From an uncultured Flavobacteriaceae bacterium (GTDB lineage Bacteria > Bacteroidota > Bacteroidia > Flavobacteriales > Flavobacteriaceae): DNA of 64,000 nt. Position 1 is the first letter of the stretch. Each line of letters opens with the position of its first letter. The notes beneath the pieces were generated by a model that made no database searches, was not told the DNA's origin, and saw nothing but the letters and a program-made list of their open reading frames with translations. A program made the position numbers and the translations under genes. The stretch is from assembly GCA_947494565.1 (NCBI GenBank), contig CANLVG010000006.1, forward strand, positions 248,001-312,000, in the 5' to 3' direction. This document shows, piece by piece, positions 1 to 9,600 of this stretch.

Positions 1-208
1 GGATATCATGGTCTACCATAGCCTTAATGGCATGCCCTCCTTTACCCCCTGTATAGGTGTAACCCGTTCCATGAGTACCGTCCTCCAAGATGATAGTCGT
101 TGTGACCAACTCGAAATGGGTATGGTCGCCGTGTTTGGCGTCGTTCAACACTTCGGGTAACGGCACTCGGAACAAGGTACAGTTAATGGTCTTTATCTGT
201 GTGCCCAT
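1..208 (-). CDS. Enolase-superfamily sugar-acid dehydratase (mandelate racemase/muconate lactonizing type), N-terminal part
   Basis: Minus-strand reading frame that starts with ATG at 208 and runs off the window edge, so only about 69 codons are seen. The visible part is the N-terminal capping domain of the mandelate racemase family. It has the FELVTT stretch followed by a GTGYTYTGGKGG segment, which in relatives such as fuconate or galactonate dehydratases forms part of the substrate loop. The metal ligands and catalytic lysines lie outside the window. The stop codon of the AldA-like gene (209-211) directly abuts this ATG, so the two are surely cotranscribed. Substrate is inferred only: a hexonate or 6-deoxyhexonate, given the KduD-like and AldA-like neighbours. 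Confidence 0.75.
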   Translation of the reverse strand, partial: MGTQIKTINCTLFRVPLPEVLNDAKHGDHTHFELVTTTIILEDGTHGTGYTYTGGKGGHAIKAMVDHDI

Positions 209-1663
209 TTATGCTTTATGCCTAATGTAAAAGGTCTTTTTTTCCAAGTATTGTTCGAATCCATATTTGCCATCCTCACCACCGCTACCGGAAAGTTTGT
301 AACCATTGTGGAAACCCTGGTGTTGCTCTCCGTGACCTCGATTGACATAGATTTCGCCATATTCCAATTCGTCATTACATTTCATAATGGTATTCATGTC
401 GTTCGTAAATACCATAGCCGCCAAACCGTATTCGGAATCATTGGCATACCCTACAACTTCATCGAAGGTCTTGAATTTCAGTACGGGCAGAATCGGTCCG
501 AAAGACTCCTCGTGTACAATGGTCATGTCTTGTTTGACATCCGTTAAAACTGTCGGCTCAAACCAATAGCCTTTTTCGAATTGACTTCCTTCTGGGCGTT
601 TGCCTCCTGTAGCCAATGTGGCGCCCTCTTTCAAACTGATTTCCACTAAATGCTGCATATGTTTCAATTCGGAGGCATTAACCTTTGGTCCCATATCAGT
701 ATCCTCCAACATAGGATCACCAACTTTCAAGGCTTTGGTCTTGGCAATGAATTTTTCCATGAAAGGTTCGTAGATGTCCTCATGAACATACATACGCTCA
801 TTGCAGGTACAAACCTGTCCGCAGTTGTCGAATCGCGAATGCAGGGCAGCCTCTACAGCGGCATCAATATCTGCATCCTCGAATACGATGAAAGGAGCCT
901 TGCCACCGAGTTCCAGTTGTACGTGGGTCAGATTTTGGGCCGCATTGCGGGCAATTTGTTGCCCAACGGGAGTAGAACCGGTCATCGTAACCATTTTCGT
1001 AATCGGACTCTCCACAAGGGCATTTCCCATGGCGCGTCCAGGACCTGTAAGAATGTTGAGAACCCCATCTGGGAGTCCCGCTTTTTTAGCCAAATAACCT
1101 AATTCCAAAGTTGACAGGGGTGTTTCGGAAGTGGGTTTGATGACCACGGTGTTTCCTGCTATTAATGCGGGACCTAATTTACGCCCGGCCAAAGCCAATG
1201 GAAAGTTCCACGCGGTGATGGCCACAACAACTCCTCTAGGAATTTTTTGTATCCATATCTGCTCATTGGGGTTGTCGGAAGGAATAATGTCGCCCTCTAT
1301 CCGTCGCGCTCCCTCACAGGCATATTCAATGAAAGAAGCAGTGACGGCAACCTCCATTTTTGCAACTTTAAGCAATTTGCCCTGTTCCTTGACCAGAAGT
1401 TCGGCTAAATAGTCGGCATTGGCTTTGATTTCATCGACCAACTTATATAATAATTCCGCACGCTGCCTGGCAGGTAATTTTTTCCATGATTTTTGGGCTC
1501 GTTCCGCTGCTTCCAAGGCCATCTGTGCTTCTCCTACGGTACCATTTTGGACTCTCCCCACAATTTCCTCGGTTGAGGGATTGACCACATCAATAGTATC
1601 GCCGGAAGCCGAGGTTATCCATTTGCCGTCTATAAATAGTTGATATTCTTTAGGGTCTGTCAT
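209..1663 (-). CDS. aldA: NAD(P)-dependent aldehyde dehydrogenase, lactaldehyde dehydrogenase (AldA)-like
   Basis: A 484-residue cytosolic aldehyde dehydrogenase of normal family length. Landmarks are the AWNFP segment near residue 151, the general-base glutamate E251 in LELGGKAP, the catalytic cysteine C285 in CGQVCTCNER, and the HEESFGP motif. The sequence pattern, including the GFHNGYKLSG(S)GG tail, is close to E. coli AldA, which oxidises L-lactaldehyde and glycolaldehyde. That would fit aldol cleavage of a 6-deoxy sugar acid such as 2-keto-3-deoxyfuconate. It lies between the SDR gene and the partial dehydratase, suggesting a short sugar-acid oxidation operon. Another hydroxyaldehyde substrate is possible. 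Confidence 0.85.
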   Translation of the reverse strand: MTDPKEYQLFIDGKWITSASGDTIDVVNPSTEEIVGRVQNGTVGEAQMALEAAERAQKSWKKLPARQRAELLYKLVDEIKANADYLAELLVKEQGKLLKVAKMEVAVTASFIEYACEGARRIEGDIIPSDNPNEQIWIQKIPRGVVVAITAWNFPLALAGRKLGPALIAGNTVVIKPTSETPLSTLELGYLAKKAGLPDGVLNILTGPGRAMGNALVESPITKMVTMTGSTPVGQQIARNAAQNLTHVQLELGGKAPFIVFEDADIDAAVEAALHSRFDNCGQVCTCNERMYVHEDIYEPFMEKFIAKTKALKVGDPMLEDTDMGPKVNASELKHMQHLVEISLKEGATLATGGKRPEGSQFEKGYWFEPTVLTDVKQDMTIVHEESFGPILPVLKFKTFDEVVGYANDSEYGLAAMVFTNDMNTIMKCNDELEYGEIYVNRGHGEQHQGFHNGYKLSGSGGEDGKYGFEQYLEKKTFYIRHKA

Positions 1664-1702
1664 GATGTGATTACTTAAGGTATTTTTTATTTGAGATGCA
1701 CT

Positions 1703-1795
1703 TTATTCGGGCTTCGGCTACGCTCAGCCTTCGGCTTTTTGACATCGTTTTGTTGGTTATTCGGGCTTTGGCTACGCTCAGCCTTCGGCTTTTTG
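1703..1795. repeat. Two tandem copies of a 39-bp GC-rich repeat
   Basis: Copies at 1703-1741 and 1757-1795 differ by one base and sit in the gap between the AldA-like and KduD-like genes. Each holds short inverted arms around the CTTCGGCTACGCTCAG core, a sequence of the dispersed palindromic-repeat type common in Bacteroidota intergenic DNA. A minus-strand frame (1671-1880) reads through the repeat as KSRRLSVA twice, which is a by-product and not a gene. The repeat could act as an mRNA-stabilising or processing hairpin between two operon genes. Confidence 0.75.
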
Positions 1796-1818
1796 TTTTG
1801 ACTTCGGTCGGTTCTGGG

Positions 1819-2589
1819 TTAGCGTCCCATCCAGCCACCGTCAACGAGCATTGTTCCACCATGCATGTAACTTGAGGCATCTGAGCATAGGAAGACTATC
1901 GGCCCTTTGAAATCTTCGGGTTGTCCCCATCTTCCGGCCGGGATACGTGCTAGAATCGATTCGTTTCGTTCTGGGTTGTTGCGTAAGGCCTCCGTATTGT
2001 CGGTACTGATGTAGCCTGGGGCAATGGCGTTCACGTTGACCCCTTTACCGGCCCACTCATTGGCAAAGGCCATGGTCATTTGACCAATAGCACCTTTACT
2101 TGCTGCATATCCGGGAACGGTAATTCCCCCTTGAAAGGTGAGGAGGGAAGCGGTGAAAACAATTTTACCTTCACCTCGTGCGACCATTTCCTTTCCGAGC
2201 TCACGAGTCAATACAAACTGTGCTGTTTGGTTGACTTCGATTACCTTATCCCAGTATTCATCGGAATGTTCTACCGCCGGTGCCCTTAAAATGGTACCTG
2301 CATTATTGACTAAAATGTCAATTTTGGGATAATCATCCTTTACCTGTTTTATAAATGCATAAAGCGATTCACGCTTGCTAAAATCACATTGGTAGGCCTT
2401 GAATTTTCTGCCCAGCCCCTCGACTTCTTGCTCAACAATGCTTCCGTAAGGTTCCAAGGAGGCACTGACACCGATGATATCCGCGCCAGCTTCTGCTAAA
2501 GCAACCGCCATTCCTTTGCCGATTCCCCGTTTACAACCGGTAACTAATGCCGTTTTTCCCTTTAGACTAAATTGATTCAATATACTCAT
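1819..2589 (-). CDS. kduD: SDR oxidoreductase, 2-dehydro-3-deoxy-gluconate 5-dehydrogenase (KduD)-like
   Basis: A 256-residue classical short-chain dehydrogenase. It has the nucleotide-binding TGCKRGIG near residue 17, NNAG near 95, the catalytic YAASK near 160 and a C-terminal DGGWMGR. The start FSLKGKTALVTGC and the segment IPAGRWGQPEDFKGPIVFL follow E. coli KduD closely, so action on a 3-deoxy-2-keto hexonate (or its 6-deoxy analogue) is likely. Placed between the Zn dehydrogenase and the AldA-like gene. If the pathway handles L-fucose or L-galactose, this enzyme would instead be the ketodeoxyfuconate or ketodeoxygalactonate dehydrogenase. Confidence 0.75.
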   Translation of the reverse strand: MSILNQFSLKGKTALVTGCKRGIGKGMAVALAEAGADIIGVSASLEPYGSIVEQEVEGLGRKFKAYQCDFSKRESLYAFIKQVKDDYPKIDILVNNAGTILRAPAVEHSDEYWDKVIEVNQTAQFVLTRELGKEMVARGEGKIVFTASLLTFQGGITVPGYAASKGAIGQMTMAFANEWAGKGVNVNAIAPGYISTDNTEALRNNPERNESILARIPAGRWGQPEDFKGPIVFLCSDASSYMHGGTMLVDGGWMGR

Positions 2590-2633
2590 TGATTAAGTGA
2601 TTTATATTTTAGTGTTTATTTGATGGGTCTTTC

Positions 2634-3650
2634 TTAGGATTGACAATCCATTAAAACCTTCATCCCATCCGGATTGTTATCGATGTTTTCAAAAACCTGT
2701 TGAATATTGGTCAAAGGTTGAACGTCTGTTATCATCTGCTCAAACGGTAGTGCACTTTCGGTAATCAGTGCTATGGCTTTTTCATAATCCTCTTTTTCAT
2801 AAACTCGGGCTCCGATGAGTTTCAGTTCTTTCCAAAAGAACTTGAAAAGGTCAATTTCTCTTTTTTGCCCGTGTATGGCCACCATGAGAATTCTACCACG
2901 AATTCCTGCAATCTCTGTCATGACATCCAATGCGGGTTGCACTCCGGCCACTTCAAAAACGACATCGGCCCGTCGCCCCTCGGTTTGTTCCTTCACATAT
3001 TCGACCAAATCCAACTTTAGTGGATTCACCGCATGCAACCCCAACTCTTTTGCCTTGGCGACACGATTCTCGTTCACTTCCGAGACAATGACATTCGCCC
3101 CACTTTCTTTGGCGACCAGCGCCACCAATAGTCCGATGGGACCGCCGCCTAAAACCACTGCGGTTTCCCCCGTCTTTAATTCGCTGAGACGCACATCGTG
3201 CACCGCTACGGACAAAGGCTCGATCAAGGCAGCCAATTTTAAATCGGTCTCGGCTCTGAGCTTATGAAGCGTGAAGGCGGGTACGTTCCAATACTGCTGC
3301 ATGGAACCCGGACTGTCGATGCCAATAAATTTCAAATCTTCACAGATATGATTAAAGCCTTTGTCGGAGGGTTTGACCCCACGGTCATCTAAAGGCCTTA
3401 CCACTACCTTTTCCCCAACTTCAAAACCAGTAACCTCTTCGCCTAAGGCGTCTACTGTACCCGACATTTCATGACCTATAGTTACCGGAATATTCACGCG
3501 TTGATCCATCATTCCGTGATAGATATGTACATCGGTACCACAAACACCTGAGTAGGCCACTTTGATTCGTACTTCTTCTGCAGACGGACTTTCCATCTCC
3601 TTTTCTATGATGGAAAACGTCTTATTCCCCTGATATACTGTTGCTTTCAT
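2634..3650 (-). CDS. Medium-chain Zn-dependent alcohol/polyol dehydrogenase lacking the structural zinc site
   Basis: A 338-residue MDR-family enzyme. Catalytic-zinc residues are visible as C37, H60 and E61 (GHEMSG), and the NAD(P)-binding VVLGGGPIGLLVAL lies near residue 165. The loop that normally carries four structural-zinc cysteines has only C103, as in some sorbitol and sugar dehydrogenases, so the lobe must be held without that metal. It is the first gene after GH117 and 28 nt from it. The likely role is oxidation of a free sugar or sugar alcohol, for example L-fucose or L-galactose to lactone. Substrate not proven. Confidence 0.75.
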   Translation of the reverse strand: MKATVYQGNKTFSIIEKEMESPSAEEVRIKVAYSGVCGTDVHIYHGMMDQRVNIPVTIGHEMSGTVDALGEEVTGFEVGEKVVVRPLDDRGVKPSDKGFNHICEDLKFIGIDSPGSMQQYWNVPAFTLHKLRAETDLKLAALIEPLSVAVHDVRLSELKTGETAVVLGGGPIGLLVALVAKESGANVIVSEVNENRVAKAKELGLHAVNPLKLDLVEYVKEQTEGRRADVVFEVAGVQPALDVMTEIAGIRGRILMVAIHGQKREIDLFKFFWKELKLIGARVYEKEDYEKAIALITESALPFEQMITDVQPLTNIQQVFENIDNNPDGMKVLMDCQS

Positions 3651-3677
3651 TGTTTTAATGTATGCGTTACACGCTGT

Positions 3678-4895
3678 TTATTTTGATTTTACTCCTTTGG
3701 CCACATGCCTGGTTTTTCGTTTCGACGAGAATCGCATGATACTTTGATAGTCACTATTGTTATACACATGGGTGAGTCCCCAACGGAGAATTTCAGTAGG
3801 TTCCTTTTCGTTGTCTGCCGTGCGGTTCAGACCGATGGCATGCGCGTTTACCCCTGGAATAACCGACATGATTTCAAAGTTGATTCCATCGGGCGCCCAT
3901 TGAATGGTATTTTTTTCGGGACCATCGGTGGTAATCAATGAAGCGATACCCCCATTATAAGGCCAAACACAGATTTCATGTCCGCTATTGCTTATCGGGT
4001 TGTACAAGGATTTTACATAAGGTCCTTTTGGATTATCGGCAATGGCTACTCCATGGCGGATCTGCCTACCTCCAAAGGTGATTTCCTCACCCATTTGCTC
4101 ACCTTTATAATACAAATAGAACTTGCCTTTATAGGGTAGAATACAAGGGTCGTGTACTTTATGACTATCAAAATCCCCCTTCTTTTCTACCATAAAGCGA
4201 TTTTGTTCCTCACCCTTCCAGACCCCATTATCGGCAGGTAGTAAAATGGGTTCCTCGCTTTTTGTCCATGGCCCATCAGGGGAATCTGACCAAGCCAGCC
4301 CCACTGTGTTTTTTACACGGACATTATAAGGCGATTTGACCGCCTGGTAGCTTAGGTAATAGGTATCTTCCCATTTCATGATTTCGACCGTAAAGACCGA
4401 GCGGTCATCATAAGCCCCCTTTTGTCCTCTAGGTACGGCCAGACCTTCTTCTTTCCAAGTCCATCCATCTTCTGAAGTCGCATACCAGATGTCACAACGA
4501 TCCCAAGGGAATACCTTTTCGGTTTCTATATTACCTCCAAAACCTTGAGTTGGACCGGTACTCTTCGTATACCATACATAGTATTTGCCATTTTCTTTGA
4601 TGATGGCGCTGGGATCCCTACGTACCACTCCTTTTTCGTAGGCCAAATCACCCTTTAAGGGTTCTAAAGCACCAAATTGAATGAACCATTCATTGCCAAG
4701 GTCAATAGGCCATTCCAAGGCCCTTTTTGAAGCTGCGCTAAGGTATTCGGGATCGGTGATTCCTAAATGGTCGATTTGTTCTTGGGTTATTTTCATTTCG
4801 GAATCATTTTGGTCATTGGGTTCAGCGTCTTGATGTTGCGAATTACAACTTACGATCAATAGTGCGGAACATAGTAAAAAGGTAAAAATCTTCAT
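3678..4895 (-). CDS. GH117 exo-alpha-1,3-(3,6-anhydro)galactosidase-like lipoprotein
   Basis: 405 residues with a lipoprotein signal peptide (LLIVSC, lipid cysteine C17), so it acts in the periplasm or at the cell surface. The five-bladed propeller fold of GH117 is indicated by repeated YYVWYT, YYLSYQ and FYLYYK strands. Family catalytic positions are present: D94 in RRDPS, D249 in HDP, and H306-E307 in SGHE. Characterised GH117 members remove terminal 3,6-anhydro-L-galactose from neoagaro-oligosaccharides. Other clades have unknown specificity, and some seem to act on non-anhydro sugars. It heads the sugar-acid oxidation genes and has its own promoter motif upstream. Confidence 0.85.
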   Translation of the reverse strand: MKIFTFLLCSALLIVSCNSQHQDAEPNDQNDSEMKITQEQIDHLGITDPEYLSAASKRALEWPIDLGNEWFIQFGALEPLKGDLAYEKGVVRRDPSAIIKENGKYYVWYTKSTGPTQGFGGNIETEKVFPWDRCDIWYATSEDGWTWKEEGLAVPRGQKGAYDDRSVFTVEIMKWEDTYYLSYQAVKSPYNVRVKNTVGLAWSDSPDGPWTKSEEPILLPADNGVWKGEEQNRFMVEKKGDFDSHKVHDPCILPYKGKFYLYYKGEQMGEEITFGGRQIRHGVAIADNPKGPYVKSLYNPISNSGHEICVWPYNGGIASLITTDGPEKNTIQWAPDGINFEIMSVIPGVNAHAIGLNRTADNEKEPTEILRWGLTHVYNNSDYQSIMRFSSKRKTRHVAKGVKSK

Positions 4896-4943
4896 TTTAT
4901 ATTTGGTTTATCTACAGGTGTCAAAAATAACTGGGCGAAGGGC

Positions 4944-4999
4944 TAAATATAATCGAATCACCCATTGCACTTAGGTTTACGAACTAGACAAAACCTAAA
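4944..4999 (-). promoter_or_regulatory. Promoter with TTTAG-N6-TCTAG activator-type site
   Basis: Read on the minus strand: half-sites TTTAG (4999-4995) and TCTAG (4988-4984) at an 11-bp period, then 32 nt, then the -7-like element TATATTTA (4951-4944), about 50 nt before the GH117 start. The same arrangement recurs before susC, the aldolase and the last sulfatase, which is the reason for calling it. Confidence 0.6.
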
Positions 5000-5014
5000 C
5001 AGTGACTAAAATCC

Positions 5015-6661
5015 CTATAGATTCGCGATGAACTCCTCAAGATTGACACTTCTTTCCAGCCCCATTTTTTTGCGCAGTCTATAGCGTGTGGTATGTACCG
5101 ATTCTACGGATATGCCCAGTAACCTTGCCATCTCCTTGCTTGAAAAATTGAGTTTGATCAGGGCGCAAATTTTTTGGTCTGACTGCGTGAGTTTCGGGTA
5201 CCGGGTAGTCACCTTCTTATAAAACGCTTCATTGACCGCGGTAAAACGAAGTTTAAACTCCTCCCAGTTGTTTTGGTTACTGGTCGATATCGACTTCAGG
5301 ACTTTATGGATTTCATCGGTTTTGATTTTGCCATCATTGCCTTTCAACGTACCCTTTAATTCTTTTAGAAATTCATCTTTTTCGACCAGTTGTAGGGCTG
5401 AGGTGGCCAATTCCTTGTTTTTTAGTTCTAGGAGTTCCTTCGCTTTTTGTATTTCCAATTCCTTGTTTCGTCTGATGAGTTCTTTTTCTATTTTATGTTT
5501 TGCACGGATCTGAAGAATATAGATGACGGCAATGATCAACGTGAATACCAAAGCGCCCAATAGGATGATACGTTGTAGAAAGGAGATTTTATCTTCTTGC
5601 TCTAATTGCTCTAGACGTTGCTTTTGAATGAGTTTTTCCTGTCGTTCTTTCTCGATCCGGTACTCATCCTTTATTTCTAAAAGGGGTTGGTTACCGGTAC
5701 TACGGCTATCAAAGAACTGGGCATCCAGTTCCTTGGCTTTCTTTTGACTGTAAAATGCCTTTTCAAAATCCCCTTTTTCAATAAAGAGCTGGGCTAAGCG
5801 TTCATGCACCAACACGGAAAAATCGACGTGGCTGTTATACTCGGCTGAAATGGCCAGGGCTTTTTGGTAGTAGTTCTCTCTTTGCCTCAGATCATCAAGA
5901 TTTCTGTAGATATCGCCCCAATAGGTATACACCAAAACCAGATAAGACGGGCGATGCTCTTGAAACCATGGTTCTATTTCATTGAGAATGGCTATGGCTT
6001 GATCGTTCTGTCCTTCCTGGGCCATAATAAAGGATTTTTCAAAATCCAAATAGGCTCGATCCAATTTATTCCTTTTGGAATCGTACTTCTGAAAGCAGCT
6101 ATCGAGGTAGATTTTTCCGATTTCGGGTTTACCCAATTCACGATAGGTGGCACAAATCAGATAATAGTTTTGGACCAACGATGCCTCATCTAACGCTCCT
6201 TTTTTTACCAATGATTTGTTCAGGGCCAAGGAGGTGTTCAAATATTCAAAAGCTTTCCCCTCCTTTTTGTAGAAACTATACAACCGGCCAAGGCGATCGT
6301 ATATCACTGCCTTAAGCGAATCGTTCTTCAAGTCATCTGCCAAAAAAAGCGCTAACCAAAGACCGTCATATGACTTGGCATAATCCACTTTTTGTCCGTA
6401 GTGGTAGGGCATTTCAAGCAGGGCGGCAATGGCATTCAAGGTATCTCCTTTCTTGAGAAAATCTTCATGTACTTTTTGCAGTAAGGTCACTGCCCGATCG
6501 GGGTTTTTAAAGCGAATGGCCTTGGCTTCATCGAAATATTCATCCGTGGTCAGTTCGCTCTGGGCATCTGTATTTTGAGAACTGGCGACCAATATGCCCA
6601 TGAGAAATGAACCCATAGTCAAAAACCGAACGACCGATATGCCATGGGCTGATCTTTTCAT
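5015..6661 (-). CDS. Membrane TPR regulator with C-terminal LuxR-type HTH
   Basis: A 548-residue protein. It has an N-terminal signal-like helix (to about residue 34), a helical TPR region to about residue 330, one transmembrane segment near 365-388 (IILLGALVFTLIIAVIYIL), a charged coiled-coil stretch, and a C-terminal LuxR/GerE helix-turn-helix (SSKEMARLLGISVESVHTTR). This layout is typical of Bacteroidota sensors that take a periplasmic cue and act in the cytosol. Its ATG overlaps the TGA of the upstream FG-GAP gene by 4 nt, so it is translationally coupled and belongs to the susCD operon. It is a candidate regulator of the PUL. The TPR face might bind a partner protein, but no ligand is evident. 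Confidence 0.8.
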   Translation of the reverse strand: MKRSAHGISVVRFLTMGSFLMGILVASSQNTDAQSELTTDEYFDEAKAIRFKNPDRAVTLLQKVHEDFLKKGDTLNAIAALLEMPYHYGQKVDYAKSYDGLWLALFLADDLKNDSLKAVIYDRLGRLYSFYKKEGKAFEYLNTSLALNKSLVKKGALDEASLVQNYYLICATYRELGKPEIGKIYLDSCFQKYDSKRNKLDRAYLDFEKSFIMAQEGQNDQAIAILNEIEPWFQEHRPSYLVLVYTYWGDIYRNLDDLRQRENYYQKALAISAEYNSHVDFSVLVHERLAQLFIEKGDFEKAFYSQKKAKELDAQFFDSRSTGNQPLLEIKDEYRIEKERQEKLIQKQRLEQLEQEDKISFLQRIILLGALVFTLIIAVIYILQIRAKHKIEKELIRRNKELEIQKAKELLELKNKELATSALQLVEKDEFLKELKGTLKGNDGKIKTDEIHKVLKSISTSNQNNWEEFKLRFTAVNEAFYKKVTTRYPKLTQSDQKICALIKLNFSSKEMARLLGISVESVHTTRYRLRKKMGLERSVNLEEFIANL

Positions 6662-9600
6662 TTTAGGGATGTCTTGACTTTAAAGAGATCATGCGTATCA
6701 TTATTGTTGGCCACCAGAACATACTTCGCCTTGCTTGAATTGAAGAGAACCATATCGCGCACATCCTTATCTGCAAAAAAGCCGGACTTCATAAAGGAGA
6801 TAGGCTGAAATTCTCCTTTGCCATTTCCCTTCAAGAAAGTGCCGATACCGGCATCTGATCGCGTGGTCTCTACCTCGGAATGATGATTATTTCCGGCCAA
6901 TAAGAGGTCTTTAAGACCATCACCATCAAAATCTTCGAATACGATACTGTTAACCGGCGACTGTTGTACGGCATTGTTAAAGGGAATAAAGGAAAAATCT
7001 TGATTGCCATTATTCAGAAAGATACCCGATCTAAACTCGGTGGCCTTGTAGTGCAATGCGGTTTCAAGTTCTTCACCTACAATGCCTTTTAAGTCTTTCG
7101 TGGCAAATTCATTGTAGGTCGGTATTTTTTGGGCGAGATAGGGCAGCTGTTGTGTCATACAGGTTTTTCCCCTGACAGGAACTTGCTTTCCCTGGTACTC
7201 CTTGGCGAGAATGATATCTTGCGAACCGTTGAGATCAAAATCAGAGGTATAGATTTCAAACGGTTTTTCCGGCGATGCGTGAAATTTATAGTTTAACCCC
7301 AAGTTACCAGCAATGATATCTTGGTCACCGTCATTATCGATATCGGTTACCTGAAGTTCGTTCCACCATCCGACCGCTTCTGATAAGGTGGTGTATTTAT
7401 CACTTCGGACCAGCTGGTTGTTTTGATTTAAAAAGACCTGTACGCCCATCCACTCACCAGTGATGACCAAGTCTGTTTTTGTATCGTTATCGAGGTCTAC
7501 CCATTGTGCATCGGTGACCAGACCGATGCTATTAAGCTGGGGAGCTAATCTGTCGTTTTGGACCGTAAACCGCCCTCCATCGTTTATGAGCAATAGACTG
7601 CTGGCCGGATGGGGATATCTTCCCGTAATGACCCGACCTCCTAAGAACAGGTCGATATCACCATCGTTGTCATAATCAGAAGGTACGATGACCGATCCGG
7701 CGATTCCGACTTCCGGAATCGCGTCCGCAGCTTTTTCAAAATTACCGTGGCCGTCATTCAAATACAATCGGTCGACCAACAATCGAGGATTCTCCATGAA
7801 CTCGTAGCTACCGCTTACGACATACAGATCATCATCTCCATCATTATCGGCATCGAAAAATGTAGCACCTACGTCTTCATACATTTTGTCTTTTGAGAAT
7901 GCATCACTGTTTAGCGGTTTAAAAGGACCTTTTTTGTTTCCTAAAAGTAGTTGCCCACTTTGATTGTGTCCACCCCCGATAAAAAGATCTTCCAAGCCAT
8001 CGCCATTAATGTCGCCTTTTGCTACCCCCGGACCGGTTTGGGATAATTTATGCGGTAGGAGTATTTGTATCGCATAATCATTAAAATAGGGGTCTTCGTG
8101 CAAAATTTGTGAATCGACTTTTTCAAATATTTTTTCATCGCTATGCGATACAACTGGTTCCGTTTCTTCAGCGAATTGATGGTTCATGAACAACCACTGA
8201 TTGGCCATCACATCTTCCAAGACCTGTACCTTGCCATCAGGCCATATGATTTCCATCTTTTTGGCTTTCAAATGTTTGCCCATTCCGAAATGCAGGTTAT
8301 TGGAAACCGATGATAAGAAACCACGGGTGTTGACCAAGGTTCTGACCTGTACGGAATCGTTTTCAAAATGTAGTTTTACTGTGGTTCCCACCCCATATTG
8401 ATTATCACGCGGACCATCTAGACTAACCCTGAGGTAATAATTACGCTCGTAAGGATTCATTTTGTGGTTTTCCAGGAGGGTGGCCTTGTCATTGATGTTG
8501 TTGACTAGCACATCAAGGTCACCATCGTTGTCTAGATCGGCATATACCGCCCCGTTTGAGAAAGTAGCCTTGTTGTCGGACCATTCGTCGGTTACATCTT
8601 CGAACGTTCTATCACCCTTATTTCTAAAAAAATAGTTTTGAAGTTTTTGTTGCGGAAGCATTTTGGCAAATTGAAGAAAATCTTCGTCTGTAGGCTTGCG
8701 TTGATTGGCTTTGAGTATATCAAGTGTCTCGGCGAGCATATCACGATCCATAACATCTCGGTACACCCCGTTGGTAATGAATAGGTCATTGAATCCATCC
8801 AAATCAAAATCGGCGGATAAGATAGACCAACTCCAATCGGTATCGGCCATTCCAGCCATTTTGCTTACTTCGCTGAACGTACTATTGCCATTGTTCATAT
8901 GCAGCATATTGTGCATGTATTGATGGTGATACCCCTCGTTGACCATCAATTCAAATTGCTCGATAGAGGTCATTGCCATGGTGGTCTTCGATCGCACGTA
9001 GTCTGCCGGATTCATATCCAAAGTCATCAAATCTAACAACCCGTCGTTATCAATGTCTGCCATGTCACTCCCCATGCTGTTGAATGACATATGCTTGAAA
9101 AACTGGTCTCTTGATTCTGTAAAGGAACCATTCTGGTTATTGATGTACACCAGATCCGGAACATTGAAATCATTACATACATAAATATCCGGCCACCCAT
9201 CATTATTTAGGTCACCGACCTGTGGATTAAGACCAAAACCAATATCGTTTTGTAGCCCTGCCTTTTTGGAAACATCGGTGAAATGCCCACTACCATCATT
9301 TTGATACAATCGATCACTTCCTTTGAGTTCTAAGGTCTTGGGGTCTTTCTGAATTTTTTCCAAATCCAGCACTTCTGTTCTACTGGTAATATCCGGTGTA
9401 TTGGAAACATAGGCATCCAAATCACCGTCTTTATCATAGTCAAAAAAGGTGGTCTGTATGGTACGATTTGCATCCGCCAGTCCCATTTCCTCCGCTTTTT
9501 CGGTGAAGGTTTCATCGCCATTGTTCATATACAGGAGATTAGCGAACTTATTATTGTCATCTTTCCATCCCCCTCGCGAAACATAGATATCCAACATACC

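Noticed and set aside
1671-1880. Minus-strand 69-codon frame with repeated KSRRLSVA
   Set aside because: It is the translation of the tandem 39-bp repeat and overlaps the end of the KduD-like gene. The repetition is at DNA level, with no protein-like surroundings.
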